Notes: generated from the letters alone by a model not told the origin. A stretch of DNA of 64,000 bases from Archegozetes longisetosus (GCA_018873245.2 JAEMBT020000006.1:8577855-8641854); one strand, 5' to 3'; positions 17,700-30,068 are shown, numbered from the stretch's first letter. A program made the numbers and translations.

Positions 17700-17975
17700 C
17701 AGCGGTCGGCACATGGCAGCTCCTAGGCTGGAGCCGACCTTTTCAGGTCCTTCAAATTATGATTAATAAGTATTTTTATATTAAAAATGCTTTAATTTTG
17801 TATTTATCAAGGAAATTTTCTTGAAATATAAATTAAGATATTCTTATGAGTAGAATCTATTGATGTTTGAATATATTTTTAAAGGTTTGCGCATATTTTT
17901 GGTAACATTCCTAAGTTTAGCCTGTTAAGCACTTGGAAACATTAAATCTGGCTCTCGACACAGGATAAACAGTTG
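17700..17975. mobile_element. hAT-type MITE, 276 bp, perfect 8-bp target duplication CTATAGAC
   Basis: A perfect direct repeat CTATAGAC at 17692-17699 and 17976-17983 flanks the element. The left end, CAGCGGTCGGCACATGGC followed by AGCTC, resembles the widespread hAT terminus that reads CAG.GGTCGGCA. The right end, read in reverse, is CAACTGTTTATCCTGTGTCG and then AGAGCCAG, so the TIRs are diverged. There is no coding capacity, so this is a non-autonomous copy. Confidence 0.8.
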
Positions 17976-18361
17976 CTATAGACTTATATTGTCAATGATA
18001 ATTCGCAACATGTTATGCTTTATTCTATGGCATTAATCCATCAATACTGCATCGGATGAATAGAAACTGCATTGCATTAATGGCTATATTTAGACTGAAG
18101 TAGATGTCAAACTAAAAAGATCAGAATTAGTAAGAAATATTTGTATAGAACCTGACTTTCTATACAAAGATGAGATAGCTTCAGTTAAGTCAAGAAAACA
18201 TTCGTTAAAGATGAGCAAATCTAACGGAATCACCGAGTTATTAGTAATAATCTAAATAGAGTGTAGTCAAAGTTGAGTCACTTTAAAGTTTTGTAATCAA
18301 GTTAATTGTTATTTAATTTGTGGACCTAGTGCCCCATCTCTTGTATCATTCGAGACATTTA

Positions 18362-18502
18362 GAGTAAAATTAGTCTAACTTTGACATGTAGTTAAGTGTT
18401 TTTTAAAAATCAATAACGTTTAAGCCGCGATTTTCTATAGGATTTTTAGATTGTTTTGCAAAAATCACTTGAGCGCATGTCAAACCTAGACATGTTTTAC
18501 TG
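18362..18502. mobile_element. CAGTAAAAC-type mariner-like MITE, copy 1
   Basis: A roughly 141-bp element with inverted ends: left GAGTAAAATTAGTCTAAC, right (reverse complement) CAGTAAAACATGTCTAGG. TA precedes the left end, and TG follows the right. The TIRs continue with TTTGACATGTAGTTAAG-like sequence on both sides. Related copies lie near 30069 and 34334. TA target and CAGT ends fit Tc1/mariner MITEs. Confidence 0.6.
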
Positions 18503-18563
18503 TGTTTTTAAATTGTTACGTTCTTCAATCAAATAATAATTTAAACTTCATTCTCATTCAATT

Positions 18564-19760
18564 ATGAATTTTCAGCGTTTTTTAATTCGATCAAATTTGA
18601 ATAATGTTTGCATTGAATCGATTAGAACTCACTTTAAGTTTAATTCGACTCAAAGAGTGCAACAATTGAATAAATTGAATAAACTGATGAAAAATAACCC
18701 AAACCTCAGCAAAATAATAGAAAAAAACCAATTATTGTATCGAAAGGATCGCCGAATCCGTTATCGATTGACGAAAAAGGAGTCGACAGGAGGATTATAA
18801 CTCGAAGAATGAAAGTCTTAAACAAGAATTTCATGCAATGCATAACTGATGTCATGTCAACTGAAGATATCGGAAAAGACTTCGCAGAACTTGAAGTTCG
18901 TATAACTCAGGTATTGATGATTAGATAAGAAAATAGTTTGCAATTTGGACTAATTAATTGAATATCAGGTGAGAGTTGGCGCTGGATGTAATACTTTAAA
19001 CGTTTATTGGATCTCCAAATGTGATCACACCGAAAGAGTAGCCAAGACGTTAGACGAACTTAAGGGAAAACTATATCAACACTTAGTTGAGAGGAATTTC
19101 ATGAATGCCGTTCCATGGATTCAGTTTGTCTTAGATACTCAAGAAAGCCATTGCGAAGAAGTCGAGCGCGTTCTTAAGAGGTGTGATTTTGGGCCTGACT
19201 TCACGCTATTCAACGAGACTTTATTCGAAACTCCTTATGAAAAGATTGATCGTTTGGATGAGAAGCCGAACGCCAAAATAAATGATAGGTTCGAAAGAAG
19301 TGAAAAAGTTTACGAACTTTTGACTCTTCAAAAACCAGATGACATGAAAATGAATGTACTAGGACTCGATTATGAACTATTAATCAATATAGTTTTGTCT
19401 AATTTGAAAAAATCTCGCGCACAACACCGAAGTTTTAATGCAGTTGCCGATCCGTTGCCGCCACCTGACTGGTCAAAACCTTTGGATATACCGAAGAACG
19501 AAGACGATGCCGTTTACAACACTGATGAAAGAGTAAAAGCAATGAAAAGGTTTTTGATTGAAAATCGCAAAAAGAAACAGCGACTATCTCGAGAAGCGCG
19601 AAGGCGACAGATTTTAGAATTATGGAACTCAACTGAGCACCTAAGTGAAGCAAAAATGAGATATGAACACAGTTTAATCCAAACTGAAATAGACTCCACT
19701 GAAGATTATTGTGATTTTGATGATGTGGATAATCAAGATGCAGAAAAGTCCGAAGTTTAA
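18564..19760 (+). CDS. RBFA: Mitochondrial ribosome-binding factor A (RBFA)
   Basis: RBFA helps mature the small mitoribosomal subunit rRNA. Secure exons: about 18790-18910 and 18969-19760 (stop). They carry MKVLNKNFMQCITDVMST, EVRITQVRVGAGCNTLNVYW (the RbfA KH-like core), NAVPWIQFVLD, and RVLKRCDFGPDF, like the family's 'ADFGP'. LGLDYELLINI follows, then a long Lys/Arg-rich tail that ends acidic. An N-terminal frame from ATG 18564 (MNFQRFLIRSNLNN) looks like a mitochondrial presequence but hits TAA at 18798. A 53-nt GT-AG intron at 18737-18789 would join it in frame to give 361 aa. That intron is not AT-rich, so the alternative is a start at ATG 18809. A poly(A) signal lies at 19841-19846. 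AP5M1 is convergent; the stops are about 195 bp apart. Confidence 0.8.
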
Positions 19761-19954
19761 AGTCAATTTAAGACAATTTGTTTTCTGTCTTAAATATTTT
19801 ATAGTTTAAAGTTTAATATAAGATAAAATGTAATAACAATAATAAATCTTTGCCTTAATGTCAAATCTTTTAAGGAAAATTGACTTAAGTAAAAAATTCA
19901 TGTAAAGTCTTAAATAAATACTTGTTTTATACAACTTGTAATTAAGCGAAAGTT

Positions 19955-21287
19955 TCATTTGAAAACTGGAAACAGTTTGTAATCAATAGAAGTAAGACTT
20001 GATTCTAAAAGTATTGGCAATTTGCCATTGGCTACAAAATTTATGTCATCAATACAAATATGTTCCGATTCTGTATATATTAAGTTTGATTGAAAATTTT
20101 CAATTTTGAAATTGCATATAGTCTCCATTTCTAATAACTTGCTGTTCAGACATATCATATCAAAGCTTAGTTTGATTTGTCCAGACTTTGGCAATTTGTT
20201 ACCGATCACCCAAAACAGTCCAATATTTTCATATCGCAATTGGCCAAATGTTAAGTTAGACTTAATCGGAGATATCGAGCTGTTTTCTGACATCTGCTTG
20301 AACTGAACATGAAAATAACTAAATTTGAAGTAAGACGAATTTTTCAGACTAATCGACAGTTGTAGTCGATATAAATTACTTTGGTTTGTGTCACGATTTA
20401 TAGAGTAATCATACGATAGAAATGTCTTTGCAGGCAATATATGCGATGTATTGCACTTGTAGTGAATTATATGCAATGGATTTGATTGAAGCGGTAGTTT
20501 TACTTGAATGCCTGAACTGTTTATACTGCAGTTTGGAGGTAATACGAAATTGAGAGAATCAGTATTTCTTATTCGGAGGCTCAATAAACCATTCTCTATA
20601 AGAGCTGGAGAACATAACGAATGGTCTATATTTATAGTTCCGAAAACTACTTCCTTGTTATCTTTTGTGCCAGAAATCAATTCATTTATGTTTACTTTTA
20701 ATACATCATTTTGTTGTTTGTTCTCAGTTTTTGCAAGTTTCTTGCTAGTATTGTCGATTGGTTCGTATTTATGATTAATTATAGTCCCGAACGGTAACAT
20801 TGATGTGATCAACCACTCAATCCATGATAGACTCTGTGAATAGAAACAGTATTGAGTTTAAGTGAATTCAAATAAACAATAGATTAAATACTTTTTCAAT
20901 CGCAAAATAATAAGCAATAGTTTGTAAAGCAGTAAAACATAACGAAATGGACTTATGGTCAATCAAATCGTTTGACTGGTTATCACATAAGGGATAACAA
21001 CAAAATAAAATGCCACTTTGTTCGATAATAATAACGGGCCATAAGTTAACGTTGTTATAGTTGAGCTTAACCACAGGCAATTGGTTAGCGACAGAACAAT
21101 CAAATTGATTGTTACTATGATTGATGGCTAATGCAGTCAATAATGATTTGATTAAAGTCTGATCACTTTTGATGTGAACGTGCGGTAAACCGATTCGTTG
21201 GGCTCTTTTCTCGACGTTTGGAAATTGGCGTAAATATAAAACTGATCCAGAGTTTATTGAAACGATCCAAAAGTAACGAAATGACAT
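19955..21287 (-). CDS. AP5M1: AP-5 complex subunit mu (AP5M1/MUDENG)
   Basis: Medium subunit of adaptor complex AP-5, which retrieves cargo from late endosomes and lysosomes with spatacsin and spastizin. Minus-strand exons: 21287-20892 (ATG) and 20833-19955 (stop). The 58-nt intron splices in phase 0 and gives 424 aa (human 490). The N-terminal longin-like part has MSFRYFWIVSINSGSVLYLR, QFPNVEKRA and LWPVIIIEQSGILFCCYPL. The join reads AIEK-SLSWIEWLITSMLPFG, matching the family's 'ACPFGT' site. The mu-homology part has LTFGQLRYENIGLFWVIGNK then LPKSG, and ends with ANGKLPILLESSLTSIDYKL. Similarity to vertebrate AP5M1 is moderate but runs end to end in order. The gene is divergent from NVL, with 529 bp between start codons. 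Confidence 0.88.
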
Positions 21288-21816
21288 CTTTTTAGGTAGT
21301 TGTTCATTAATAATAATTAAATGTTAATCTGGATCGACAAATCACTCCCACTTTGACTCAGTTTTAAATCTATTTTGACTAAACTTTCAAAATACAATAA
21401 CTGTTTCATTGAGTTTTGAACTTTTTGTAAATCCTAAAAATTGATGAGTTTACGAAATAAAATAAAATAAAGATTAGTAATAATTAAATTTCTCAATTAT
21501 TCAGAAATATATTCCTCTATTTGCTCATCTATTTTATTAAAAGTCTTGTGATTTAAATGTTTTCAATTTTGATAACTTAAGTCAAACTAATGTTTTGTTA
21601 CTTTTAAAATCTGAACCGACACAAAATCAGGTTCATTTACAAGTCACCAAAAGGTATGCCTTGTCTAAAGTCAAACAAAAATACATAAATTAGGTTCACT
21701 TTTAACTCTACTATTTTCCCTTCAATGTAATGAAATACTGTTTAGTGATCAAATAGTCAGACGTTATTTATGGTTGACAAACAGAAAGATATTTGATTTT
21801 AACGAAATGTTGAAAC
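21288..21816. promoter_or_regulatory. Shared 5' region of AP5M1 and NVL
   Basis: 529 bp between the two divergent start codons. It is AT-rich with no coding frame and must hold both promoters. No TATA box or repeat that I can support. Whether transcription is truly bidirectional from one element is inference. Confidence 0.45.
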
Positions 21817-24386
21817 ATGTTTAGTAAAAAGCGTGCGTTAATTAATAATAATGAAGATTATATACCATTATCTTCATCGTCATCACATCCAACTCCATCC
21901 CCAAATGCAAATCAAAGTCAAAGCTCACAATCAAGTCATGACCAAAATTATAGAAATAACAAAAGGCCTAAAACTTATTCAATTTATGGCGATTTCAAAC
22001 TGTATTCAAGACTTAGTGAGGTCTGAAATGATTGACTAGATAGAAATGATTTTGTTAATATGGATTGTAATTGATTTTTCAGATATTGTGTCAGTTTCCA
22101 TTCAATGACGAGGACTCTATTGTGACTCATTTGCAAAAAACATTTCCTGAATATAAAAGAAAGAAAAAGTCAGCACTTAAGAGATGTGTCATCAAAGGTC
22201 TCCAAATGATTAACGAAAACATTAGTGTTGATAATGATATTAACAGTGAAAGTGATGTCAAAACTTGTGATGTCAAAAGTGATGATTCAATTGAAGATAT
22301 AGTTGAGCCAAAACACAATAAAAATAATTCGTTGAATAAATCTTTAAATGAATTGTACGCTAATAGAGAGTCTAATAACCTAGTTGACGATAATTTAGAT
22401 ATGGGTAAAAGAAATTTAAATAATAACAAATCTGATAGTAAAAAGTCAGCCAATAGGAAATCGGAATCAGAAAACAATAGTAAAGCTGATCGTAATATCG
22501 ATGCGCTTCTTGCGAAACAAATCAAGTTAAAAGAGCGTTATTTGATTGATCCCAAAATCAGTTTCGATGATTTTGGTGGTATTTCACCTGTTATCGAACA
22601 GATAAAAAAATTGCTGTTTCATTTACGACATCCTATTCTATACACAACTATCGGAATAGAGCCTCCGAGAGGATTCTTACTTCACGGCCCGCCTGGAGTG
22701 GGAAAGACTATGATTGTTGAAGCGATCGCAAATGATTTGAAAATTCCGTGCCTTAAATGTGGTGCCACTGAAATAGTGGCTGGAATTTCAGGTGAAAGTG
22801 AAGAAAAGATTCGCGAACTTTTCAGTTTAGCAAAAAGTATGAGACCTTGTCTTCTATTTATTGATGAAATCGATGCCATTACGCCTAAGAGAGAAAACGC
22901 TTCGAGAGAAATGGAGCGCAGAATTGTCACACAATTGTTAACCTGTTTGGACAATTTAGGATCAAGTGATTCTTCAGGTGTTATGGTTATCGGTGCCACT
23001 AATAGACCCGATGCTATCGACCCCGCATTGAGACGTGCTGGACGTTTCGATAGAGAAATCAGTTTAGGAATACCTGACGAAAATGCAAGAGTTGACATAA
23101 TAAAAGTTCTTTGCAGTAAAATAAAATTGAGCGAAAATTTTGATTTTCAACAATTAGCTCATAAAACGCCCGGTTATGTTGGCGCTGACCTCAAGAGCTT
23201 AATTCGTGAGTCAGCCATCAATGCATTGGAACGAGTTTTAGTGCTACAAAAAATTGATATCAAGTCCTCGCTCAATATTGAAGAAGTCAATGTGGAAGAA
23301 ATCTCATCAATGCTTTCAATTGAAATGAGTGACTTTGAGGCTGCATTAAAACAGATTCAACCTTCATCTAAACGGGAAGGTTTTGCAACTGTCCCAGACG
23401 TGACCTGGGACGACGTTGGGGCTTTGAATGAGGTCAGAGAAGAATTACAACTTTCAATATTGGCTCCTGTTAGGTATCAGGAAGACGTCAAGTCATTAGG
23501 ACTCAGCACTTCTGTTGGTATCCTATTGTGCGGACCTCCCGGTTGTGGCAAAACGTTGTTGGCTAAAGCTATCGCTAATGAGTCAGGAATCAATTTTATT
23601 TCAGTGAAAGGACCAGAACTGTTGAATATGTATGTCGGAGAGTCAGAGCGTGCTGTCAGATCTGTATTTAGTAGAGCACGAGATTCTAAACCCTGTGTTG
23701 TATTTTTTGATGAAATCGATGCTCTCTGCCCTAAAAGAAACGAATCTGAGGTATTTGTTGCTATTCATAGTCAGTCTTCATTTTAGTTATTCATCTATTT
23801 TCTGTTTAATAAGACATCGAATGTTTCCTCGAGAGTCGTCAATCAGTTGTTAACTGAGATGGATGGCTTAGAATCAAGAAATTGTTTTCTACTGGCAGCA
23901 ACCAATAGGCCTGACATCTTAGATCCGGCAATTTTGCGTCCAGGAAGGTTCGATAAGATACTATTTGTTGGATTTCCCATTCAAACAGACAGATACGAAA
24001 TATTACGAACTTTAACTAAAGTAAGCCTCAATTGAAGGATGCATCATTTATGATTCGATTTGTCAATTATATTGAAATAAAATAACGAAACTATTTTTCA
24101 ACAGAACGGAACTAAACCGCCACTTTCCCCCGATGTTGATTTGGAATCAGTAGCTAATGATTCAAGACTTGATGGTTTCAGTGGGGCTGATTTGCATTCA
24201 TTGTTACGCGAAGCAAGTCTTGTAGCTTTAAAACAGCGAATATCAGGAGACATTAAGTCTGACGTTCCGATAGTTGTTAACTGTTCTCATATTGAATATG
24301 CCTTAAATAAAGTTAAACCATCCGTCAGTGAAAGTGAAAGAAAACACTATTTGAAAATGAGTTCGATTTATGGAGTTAAACGTTGA
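21817..24386 (+). CDS. NVL: Nuclear VCP-like AAA ATPase (NVL)
   Basis: NVL (yeast Rix7) is a nucleolar double-AAA ATPase that extracts factors from pre-60S particles. Exons: 21817-22020, 22083-23750, 23814-24020, 24105-24386 (stop). All join in phase 0 to 786 aa (human 856). The N-terminus is Ser/Asn-rich, then [18 protein letters not shown] leads into an N-domain ending [14 protein letters not shown], then a charged linker. AAA-1: Walker A GPPGVGKT (about 270), Walker B LLFIDEID (about 325), [23 protein letters not shown]-2: GPPGCGKT (about 552), VVFFDEID (about 610), [20 protein letters not shown]. The interdomain [20 protein letters not shown] and the [17 protein letters not shown] stretch are diagnostic of NVL rather than VCP or SPATA5. 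Both ATP sites look intact. The third exon start (ACA TCG AAT) is chosen by frame. Confidence 0.96.
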
Positions 24387-24777
24387 ACTACTATTTTCTA
24401 TAATTTTCATTGTAATCTATTTCTAGAACTTGTCTCAATTTTTAAGTTATCGTTAATCAATTTTATAGTTATTCTAATTATAAATCAATTTCAATTCAAT
24501 TATTTTGAATCAAATAAAATTCAAACATGCATTTAGTTTTCGAATTTGATTTTTAATTTATTAATCTTCAGACTTAAACGAGTGATAGCAAAGTCTTCGA
24601 TACTAATAGATTGTAAGCAAAGTACTGAAAAACTTTGGTTAGAAGACAGTTTGAAATGACGTCATTGAGTCATGTGTTTCATGTTTTGGCCCAAAACAAT
24701 ATTACAATTGAATTCTAGTTGAAAACATGTTTTAAACTAAAGTTAAAGCGAGTGAACTGTACAAATATTACAAATTG
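24387..24777. other. Spacer between NVL and COX19
   Basis: 391 bp holding the NVL 3' end, with a poly(A) signal AATAAA at 24513-24518, and the COX19 promoter. No other feature seen. Confidence 0.5.
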
Positions 24778-25035
24778 ATGGCAACCATAATATCAGGAAA
24801 GAAAGTGTTTATTCCTAAGCCACCAGATAAGGGAAGTTTTCCATTAGATCACGACAACGAATGCAAACAGTTTATGATCTCATACCTTAAATGCCTCGGT
24901 AACAACGAATTGGACAGTTCTCCTTGTCGTCTATTAGCTAAAGACTACTTGAAGTGCCGAATGGATAAACAATTGATGGCTCAAGAAGAATGGCAAAATT
25001 TAGGCTTTCATCATCAAAATAACGACAAACAATAA
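24778..25035 (+). CDS. COX19: Cytochrome c oxidase assembly protein COX19
   Basis: COX19 is a twin CX9C protein of the mitochondrial intermembrane space that helps deliver copper and redox signals for complex IV assembly. The single exon encodes 85 aa from ATG 24778 (typical length about 90). It shows FIPKPPDKGSFPLDHDNECK, nearly the family consensus. The CHCH pairs are CKQFMISYLKC and CRLLAKDYLKC (C-X9-C twice), followed by RMDKQLMAQEEWQNLGF. There is no presequence, as expected for Mia40 substrates. The poly(A) motif AATAAA at 25031-25036 overlaps the stop codon. SNRNP25 starts only 53 bp downstream. Confidence 0.96.
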   Translation: MATIISGKKVFIPKPPDKGSFPLDHDNECKQFMISYLKCLGNNELDSSPCRLLAKDYLKCRMDKQLMAQEEWQNLGFHHQNNDKQ

Positions 25036-25088
25036 ATAGTTTTGTTTATTCACTTTAATATATTTTCAAATTTATTAAACCATTAATA

Positions 25089-25565
25089 ATGAGTTCATTT
25101 GAAGACAATATAAGTAGTTTGAAAAGTAAACAATTGTCTCATTTATCACACAATCAATTAATTAGTTTAATTGATTGTAACATAAATTCATTGATAAGAA
25201 GTGATCCACTTTTGAATCATTTGCCAAACGACATAACAACTGACGAATTGGAAGACGTTACTCGCCAACAACTTGGTCAATCTTTCGTTGTCTTTGTTAA
25301 ACAACAAAACAATTCAACAATTCGTGTGATTGTCGAGAATGATGCAAATGTTAATCAGCTGAAGAAATCAATTGAAAGGCAATTTACGACAAAATACAAA
25401 AGAGACAAAACGAAACTAAAGCGTCACATAAACTGGCGATACATTTGGAGGACTTATTGGCTTGTATTTGACAAACAAAAACTTGATAATGATTTGACTA
25501 AAATTAAAGATTTTGGTATTTGCAATAACAGCCAAATTGATTTTGTTAAAAAATATAACAAATAG
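25089..25565 (+). CDS. SNRNP25: U11/U12 snRNP 25 kDa protein (minor spliceosome)
   Basis: The 25K protein belongs to the U11/U12 di-snRNP, which recognises U12-type introns. The single exon encodes 158 aa. The ubiquitin-like fold region begins near DPLLNHLPNDITTDELEDV and continues QLGQSFVVFVKQ. The most telling stretch is KLKRHINWRYIWRTYWLVFD, matching the family's 'HISWSYVWRTYHL', followed by KIKDFGICNNSQIDFVKK. Size fits (human 132 aa for the short form), with a longer N-terminus here. Poly(A) signal at 25638-25643. It lies 53 bp after COX19 on the same strand. Its presence argues that this genome retains a minor spliceosome. None of the introns I placed here looks U12-type. Confidence 0.92.
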   Translation: MSSFEDNISSLKSKQLSHLSHNQLISLIDCNINSLIRSDPLLNHLPNDITTDELEDVTRQQLGQSFVVFVKQQNNSTIRVIVENDANVNQLKKSIERQFTTKYKRDKTKLKRHINWRYIWRTYWLVFDKQKLDNDLTKIKDFGICNNSQIDFVKKYNK

Positions 25566-25860
25566 TTTTTCGTACAATTTATAGAAATCATTTCATTTGA
25601 TTTGCATTTTGTCGACAATTGTTTAAGTAGTATTTCAAATAAAATTAATCTAGAAAAATGAACTCAAATTTATCCCTAAATTATATTATAATAAAAAGTG
25701 TTTTTCTTCTATGATCATGTTTTTATGTCCACTAAAGAAGTTGAAATATACTATAAACAGTCTTGAACGTTAAAGTTGGATCCGAATAACATTTAATTTA
25801 GATATCTAAAATCATTAGGGAAAAAATTGAATGCAAAAGTTGTTGGACATGATAATAGGT

Positions 25861-26259
25861 AATGCTGAGCATAAATGAACCTCAAAGCCTCTCGAGTCTG
25901 AACCCGAACATGAATCTCAGGTTTAGACTATTAGTTTATCGAAATTGAATACAATTAGTGGAATACTTATGTCGTGTGTAGCAACTAAGTAACTCTGCCA
26001 ATGCATTTTCTATTACAAGAAAAGTGTGCACAGAGTGTTAATACTGTAATTTGATTATATTGTTTACAATGTCCAAATTATACAAAGTAGGTATATATCC
26101 AAGAGTTTAGAGGTTAGAGGTGAGTAGGATTCAGAACCCTAAGGTTCGGGTTCGAGGTTACAGCTTTAGAAGAGATTCGAGGCTCAAAGAGGTAAAAGAG
26201 GTTTGGATTCAAGTTGAGGTTCGTGGACGAACCTCCGGAACTCAAACCTGCTCGGCACT
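25861..26259. mobile_element. Possible TIR element, about 399 bp
   Basis: The ends AATGCTGAGCA and (reverse complement) AGTGCCGAGCA form short TIRs. ATAATAGG-like sequence occurs just outside both ends but one base out of register, so a clean target duplication cannot be assigned. The interior is richer in G+C and contains several CCTCGAACC/GGTTCGAGG-type inverted words. No coding capacity. Confidence 0.4.
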
Positions 26260-29200
26260 AATAATAGGGTGCTGACAATACTAGTTGACACACTACATAA
26301 AACTATTCGTATTAGAAATGGTTTGTCGAAATTGTTCAAAAGTATATATATTAAATTACAAATGGAGATATTTGTCATATAAATGAACGCGAGAAATGAA
26401 GAAAAGCCTTAGCAATGAAGGGCACACATAATAAAACAATTTTTACTATTTATGCATAGAACTTATTAATTGAAAAGTTTAAAGGTTCCCTTCTTTCAAC
26501 TCTTAAACTTCGATATAAGATAAGGTATATTAGACTGACCAGTGAAAAATATAACAAAACATTCAAACTTGAAGTTCATATGATTATGCTATGAAACTTT
26601 GTAAAAATCAATTTAAACATAAGTTTCAATAAAAACGAATTACTCAAAAAGCATAATTTGCTATTTAGTCATAAGTAAAAGACATGTACTTTTTATTCTA
26701 ATAAGTTCGAAAACATTGAGTCAAAATAAAATTTCACATTTCATTATCAGATTGCAATACTTTCAATTATGATTAATTTGATTTTAGGACTATTTATACA
26801 TACTCTTAGGTCATTATGTTAAGGCATTTCTTCATTTCTCACGTTCAAATGCTTTCTTTTATTAACAAGCCTTATAAACCAATTTTGTACATGGCTCAAC
26901 GAAGTTATAACTGTATTCCACAAGGACATTCATTTGGCAAATATTGAATTTATCGAATAACGCCTTGAAAAAAAACACAACTCAACTGACAATATGTGAC
27001 ACATTAATAACATTTGATGTAAACGTAAAAACTTAGTAATGAAATACTACAAACTGCGAGCAAAATTGTTATAAAAGTTTTATTTCATCAAAAGCTATTC
27101 TAATTGTTTGAACATTTGGAACATTCTAACACTTTGAAACATTTATTCATTAGTCACTTCATAACTTTTGGCCATCAAGGCTTTATATATAAGTACAGAT
27201 ATAAGTATAATACAAAAATATAACAGAATATTCTTGAAGACTAAAATTCATTACAGAAATTGAGGAAATTAATAGTTGTGAGTTTTGAATGCGAATTTAA
27301 CCAAATTGTAAATGTGAAAGATGCGTAAGTTGCAATATTTAGCAACATTTGTGGATACAACAAATGTTGCAACAAATTGATTTATATTTTTTGAATTGAA
27401 GTGAATGAACTGGAATTTAGCAGTGTCGTATTATATTAAGATAAGTCTTATTTTGTAGTAGAACGTTACAGCTTACAAAAATCATTCAATCGGAAACTAT
27501 AGCTTAAGGTTTAATTGGAATCTAGCAAAACGAACAAACTATCGATTTTTGTATTTGGTTTGTGCATCTATTCATATTTAATAGACTATTAAACGTATCT
27601 AATATTAAACTGGATTTTATCAGTGGATGTATGAATAGTTATTTGTATCATAGAACCAGATTATCGATGATCAACCTTCAAACTAGTGATCATAATTGTC
27701 TTAATGACAAGCTTTTGCCATATCCTTAGATAAGTATGACCCTTAACATAAACTGAGATTTTTTCTGTATATAAAACTTGATCACTAGGATCAAAAGCTA
27801 AATTGAGTGCTCAATCAAAGTCACTACTGATTTAGAAAGGAATCCGATTTTCATCACAAACTATTCTATTTTGAAATACAATTTCAAGCTGAAGATCAAA
27901 TCAGTTGAGGTATTAACGAAAAAAAGAATACAAGTTGTGTAAGTATTGATTTTAAGACAATAGACCAGTTTATTTTAAAAAAGCTTTGATGTTGGAGCTA
28001 TAAGTCGTAGATTGCTGTAACTTTTCAGTTGAAATAGTAAGGCTTAATCTAAACTTTGGCTTTTGCAGCGGTATTCATGAACCGCATTTGCGGCTTAAGT
28101 TTGACATCACCAAATTGCCGGTATGAGAAGAAACGCGAGTTTGGATCAGAAATTTTAACAATTAAAACTTAACTGCGCTAAGGTTCTATCGGCTAAATCT
28201 AGACCAAATCTAAAATAGATTACGCGTTATAAATTTTTGAAAAGCCACCCTTAACTTAAGTGTTATTTGCGAATAAGGCTGTTGAGATCAAGTTGAATCT
28301 ATAGCAAAGAGCTGTTGGTCATCAATATATATACTACACTGCGTCATGTGTAGCAAGTGTTTGATTAGAGTTTTTAAGGCACTATAATTATTACGAACAT
28401 CAAATGCTTCTAACTTTATAGTGTATGTGCAATTCTATAATTTCTCAGCATTTAGTTATAGTTCTACATTATTTCTAGAAAATCAGCTACTCAACATTCT
28501 GAATAAATGATGCATAAAATCATCATCTATTCAATGAGATTATTAGATTGAAGAATATTTTATTAAAATATAGAGTTCTAAGAATATTGCTAAAAATAGT
28601 ACAGATTCGAAGTGAACTTTCATATGAGTAAACGAACTACATCATACTATACAAAGGTCTATCAACTGGATATTTCTTTATGAGTTGCATATATTCCGCA
28701 ACAACTTTATTTAATCAATTTTCAGATTTATTGAGCAATCCTCCTGTTCAATAGAAGTCGTAATTTTAAAAATTCAAGCTAAAGAGAATAAGGGTAGCAT
28801 TCATATGTTAGAGCCTTAATGAATACAATTCATATAATAAATCAAATTCAATATACTTTCAAATACAAGCATTCGCTTTCAAAGTCAACTTTGATTTTGA
28901 AAATCTAACAAAAGCGTTCAGGAATTATTCGATTTTAAATTTAATAGGAAACCCAATCGAAGTATTTGAATCATATGAAAATTCGTCGTTTATAGAATTG
29001 AGTCCGGTTTTATTTAAGTTTGCATTTCCAAGTGTTCCTCAATTGAAAACTTTCAAACGATTTTTCACTTGGCCAGCATTATTAAATGTAAGAGAGATTA
29101 GAGATTGAGGATTCAATTTGCAATTCGACGTTTGTTTATTTAGGCCTGATAGGTATTAAGTCTGTACTATTAGAATAACTTTTATCTTCCTCTCAATATT

Positions 29201-30068
29201 TCATTGAAACGTACCGGTCACATCTTAAAGTCAAATTTAAATTTATTTTCCCAAAATCTACCATACTTTCTTTGAATTTAGTTTTATTCTAAAAAGCCAA
29301 CGTATCAACGTTTAGTGGTTACTGTTAAACCTCTCTGATTTCAATGTCTAGTTAAGCCTTCTTAAAAAGAGAATAACAAATCAATGCGTTCAATTAATTT
29401 GAATTTTTAAATCTAAGTTAGCGATTACTCAACGTTAAAATAAGGTACTTGAGTGAGTGAACAAATACTAGTGAAGAAAGCAAAATAAATAACCGGATAG
29501 TAAAATTTCTTACATCTTAAAATTAATAGAATTGGAAGCAGAAATTATAAAGCTTAAGACTGAAGCTTCTCTCAAATTCTAAATCAAAATTGGCTTATCT
29601 GTCATCTCGTAAGTAATAAACAAACAGGAATTTTGGTTAGACTTGTCTCACGTTCACTTGATTTCCTATTAATTTTGTGCAGAACAATCTAATAATTTGT
29701 AGTCTAATACTGAAAGGGTTGAAAGAATGCAATTTCCTGTTTTCCTCATATTTTGCAGTGGAGAGTGTTCGTCGAGTGTTGTTCTTAAGTATCGCACACA
29801 ATCAGCTCCATAAATGTATTACCTCTTGGCTTGCGAGAAATAAAAAGCTGATGATACAAAATCAATAACACGTCGTGCGTCACATTCAATATTCCGTTTA
29901 TGAATAAAAATATAATTTTTTATTTTGATTTAATGTTACCTGAATTTAAGCGTCAATACCATTATCGTCATTGTAATTTTTATTTAGTATGAATAAAAGC
30001 TTTGGTAAAAATTCAATTCTCAGCTATACAAAGGAAAGAACCCTAATCTCACACACTAAAGTGATATA
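26260..30068. other. Gene-poor AT-rich region
   Basis: About 3.8 kb without any frame showing family resemblance or protein-like composition. A small hairpin occurs near 27335-27375 (GCAACATTTGT with its complement). Short open frames (for example 29677-29868) look random. I see no RNA gene. Confidence 0.5.

Noticed and set aside
26090-26260. GC-richer stretch with GGTTCGAGG words as a tRNA T-arm
   Set aside because: The GGTTCGA words are repeated and inverted within a TIR element, with no acceptor stem or anticodon arm around them.
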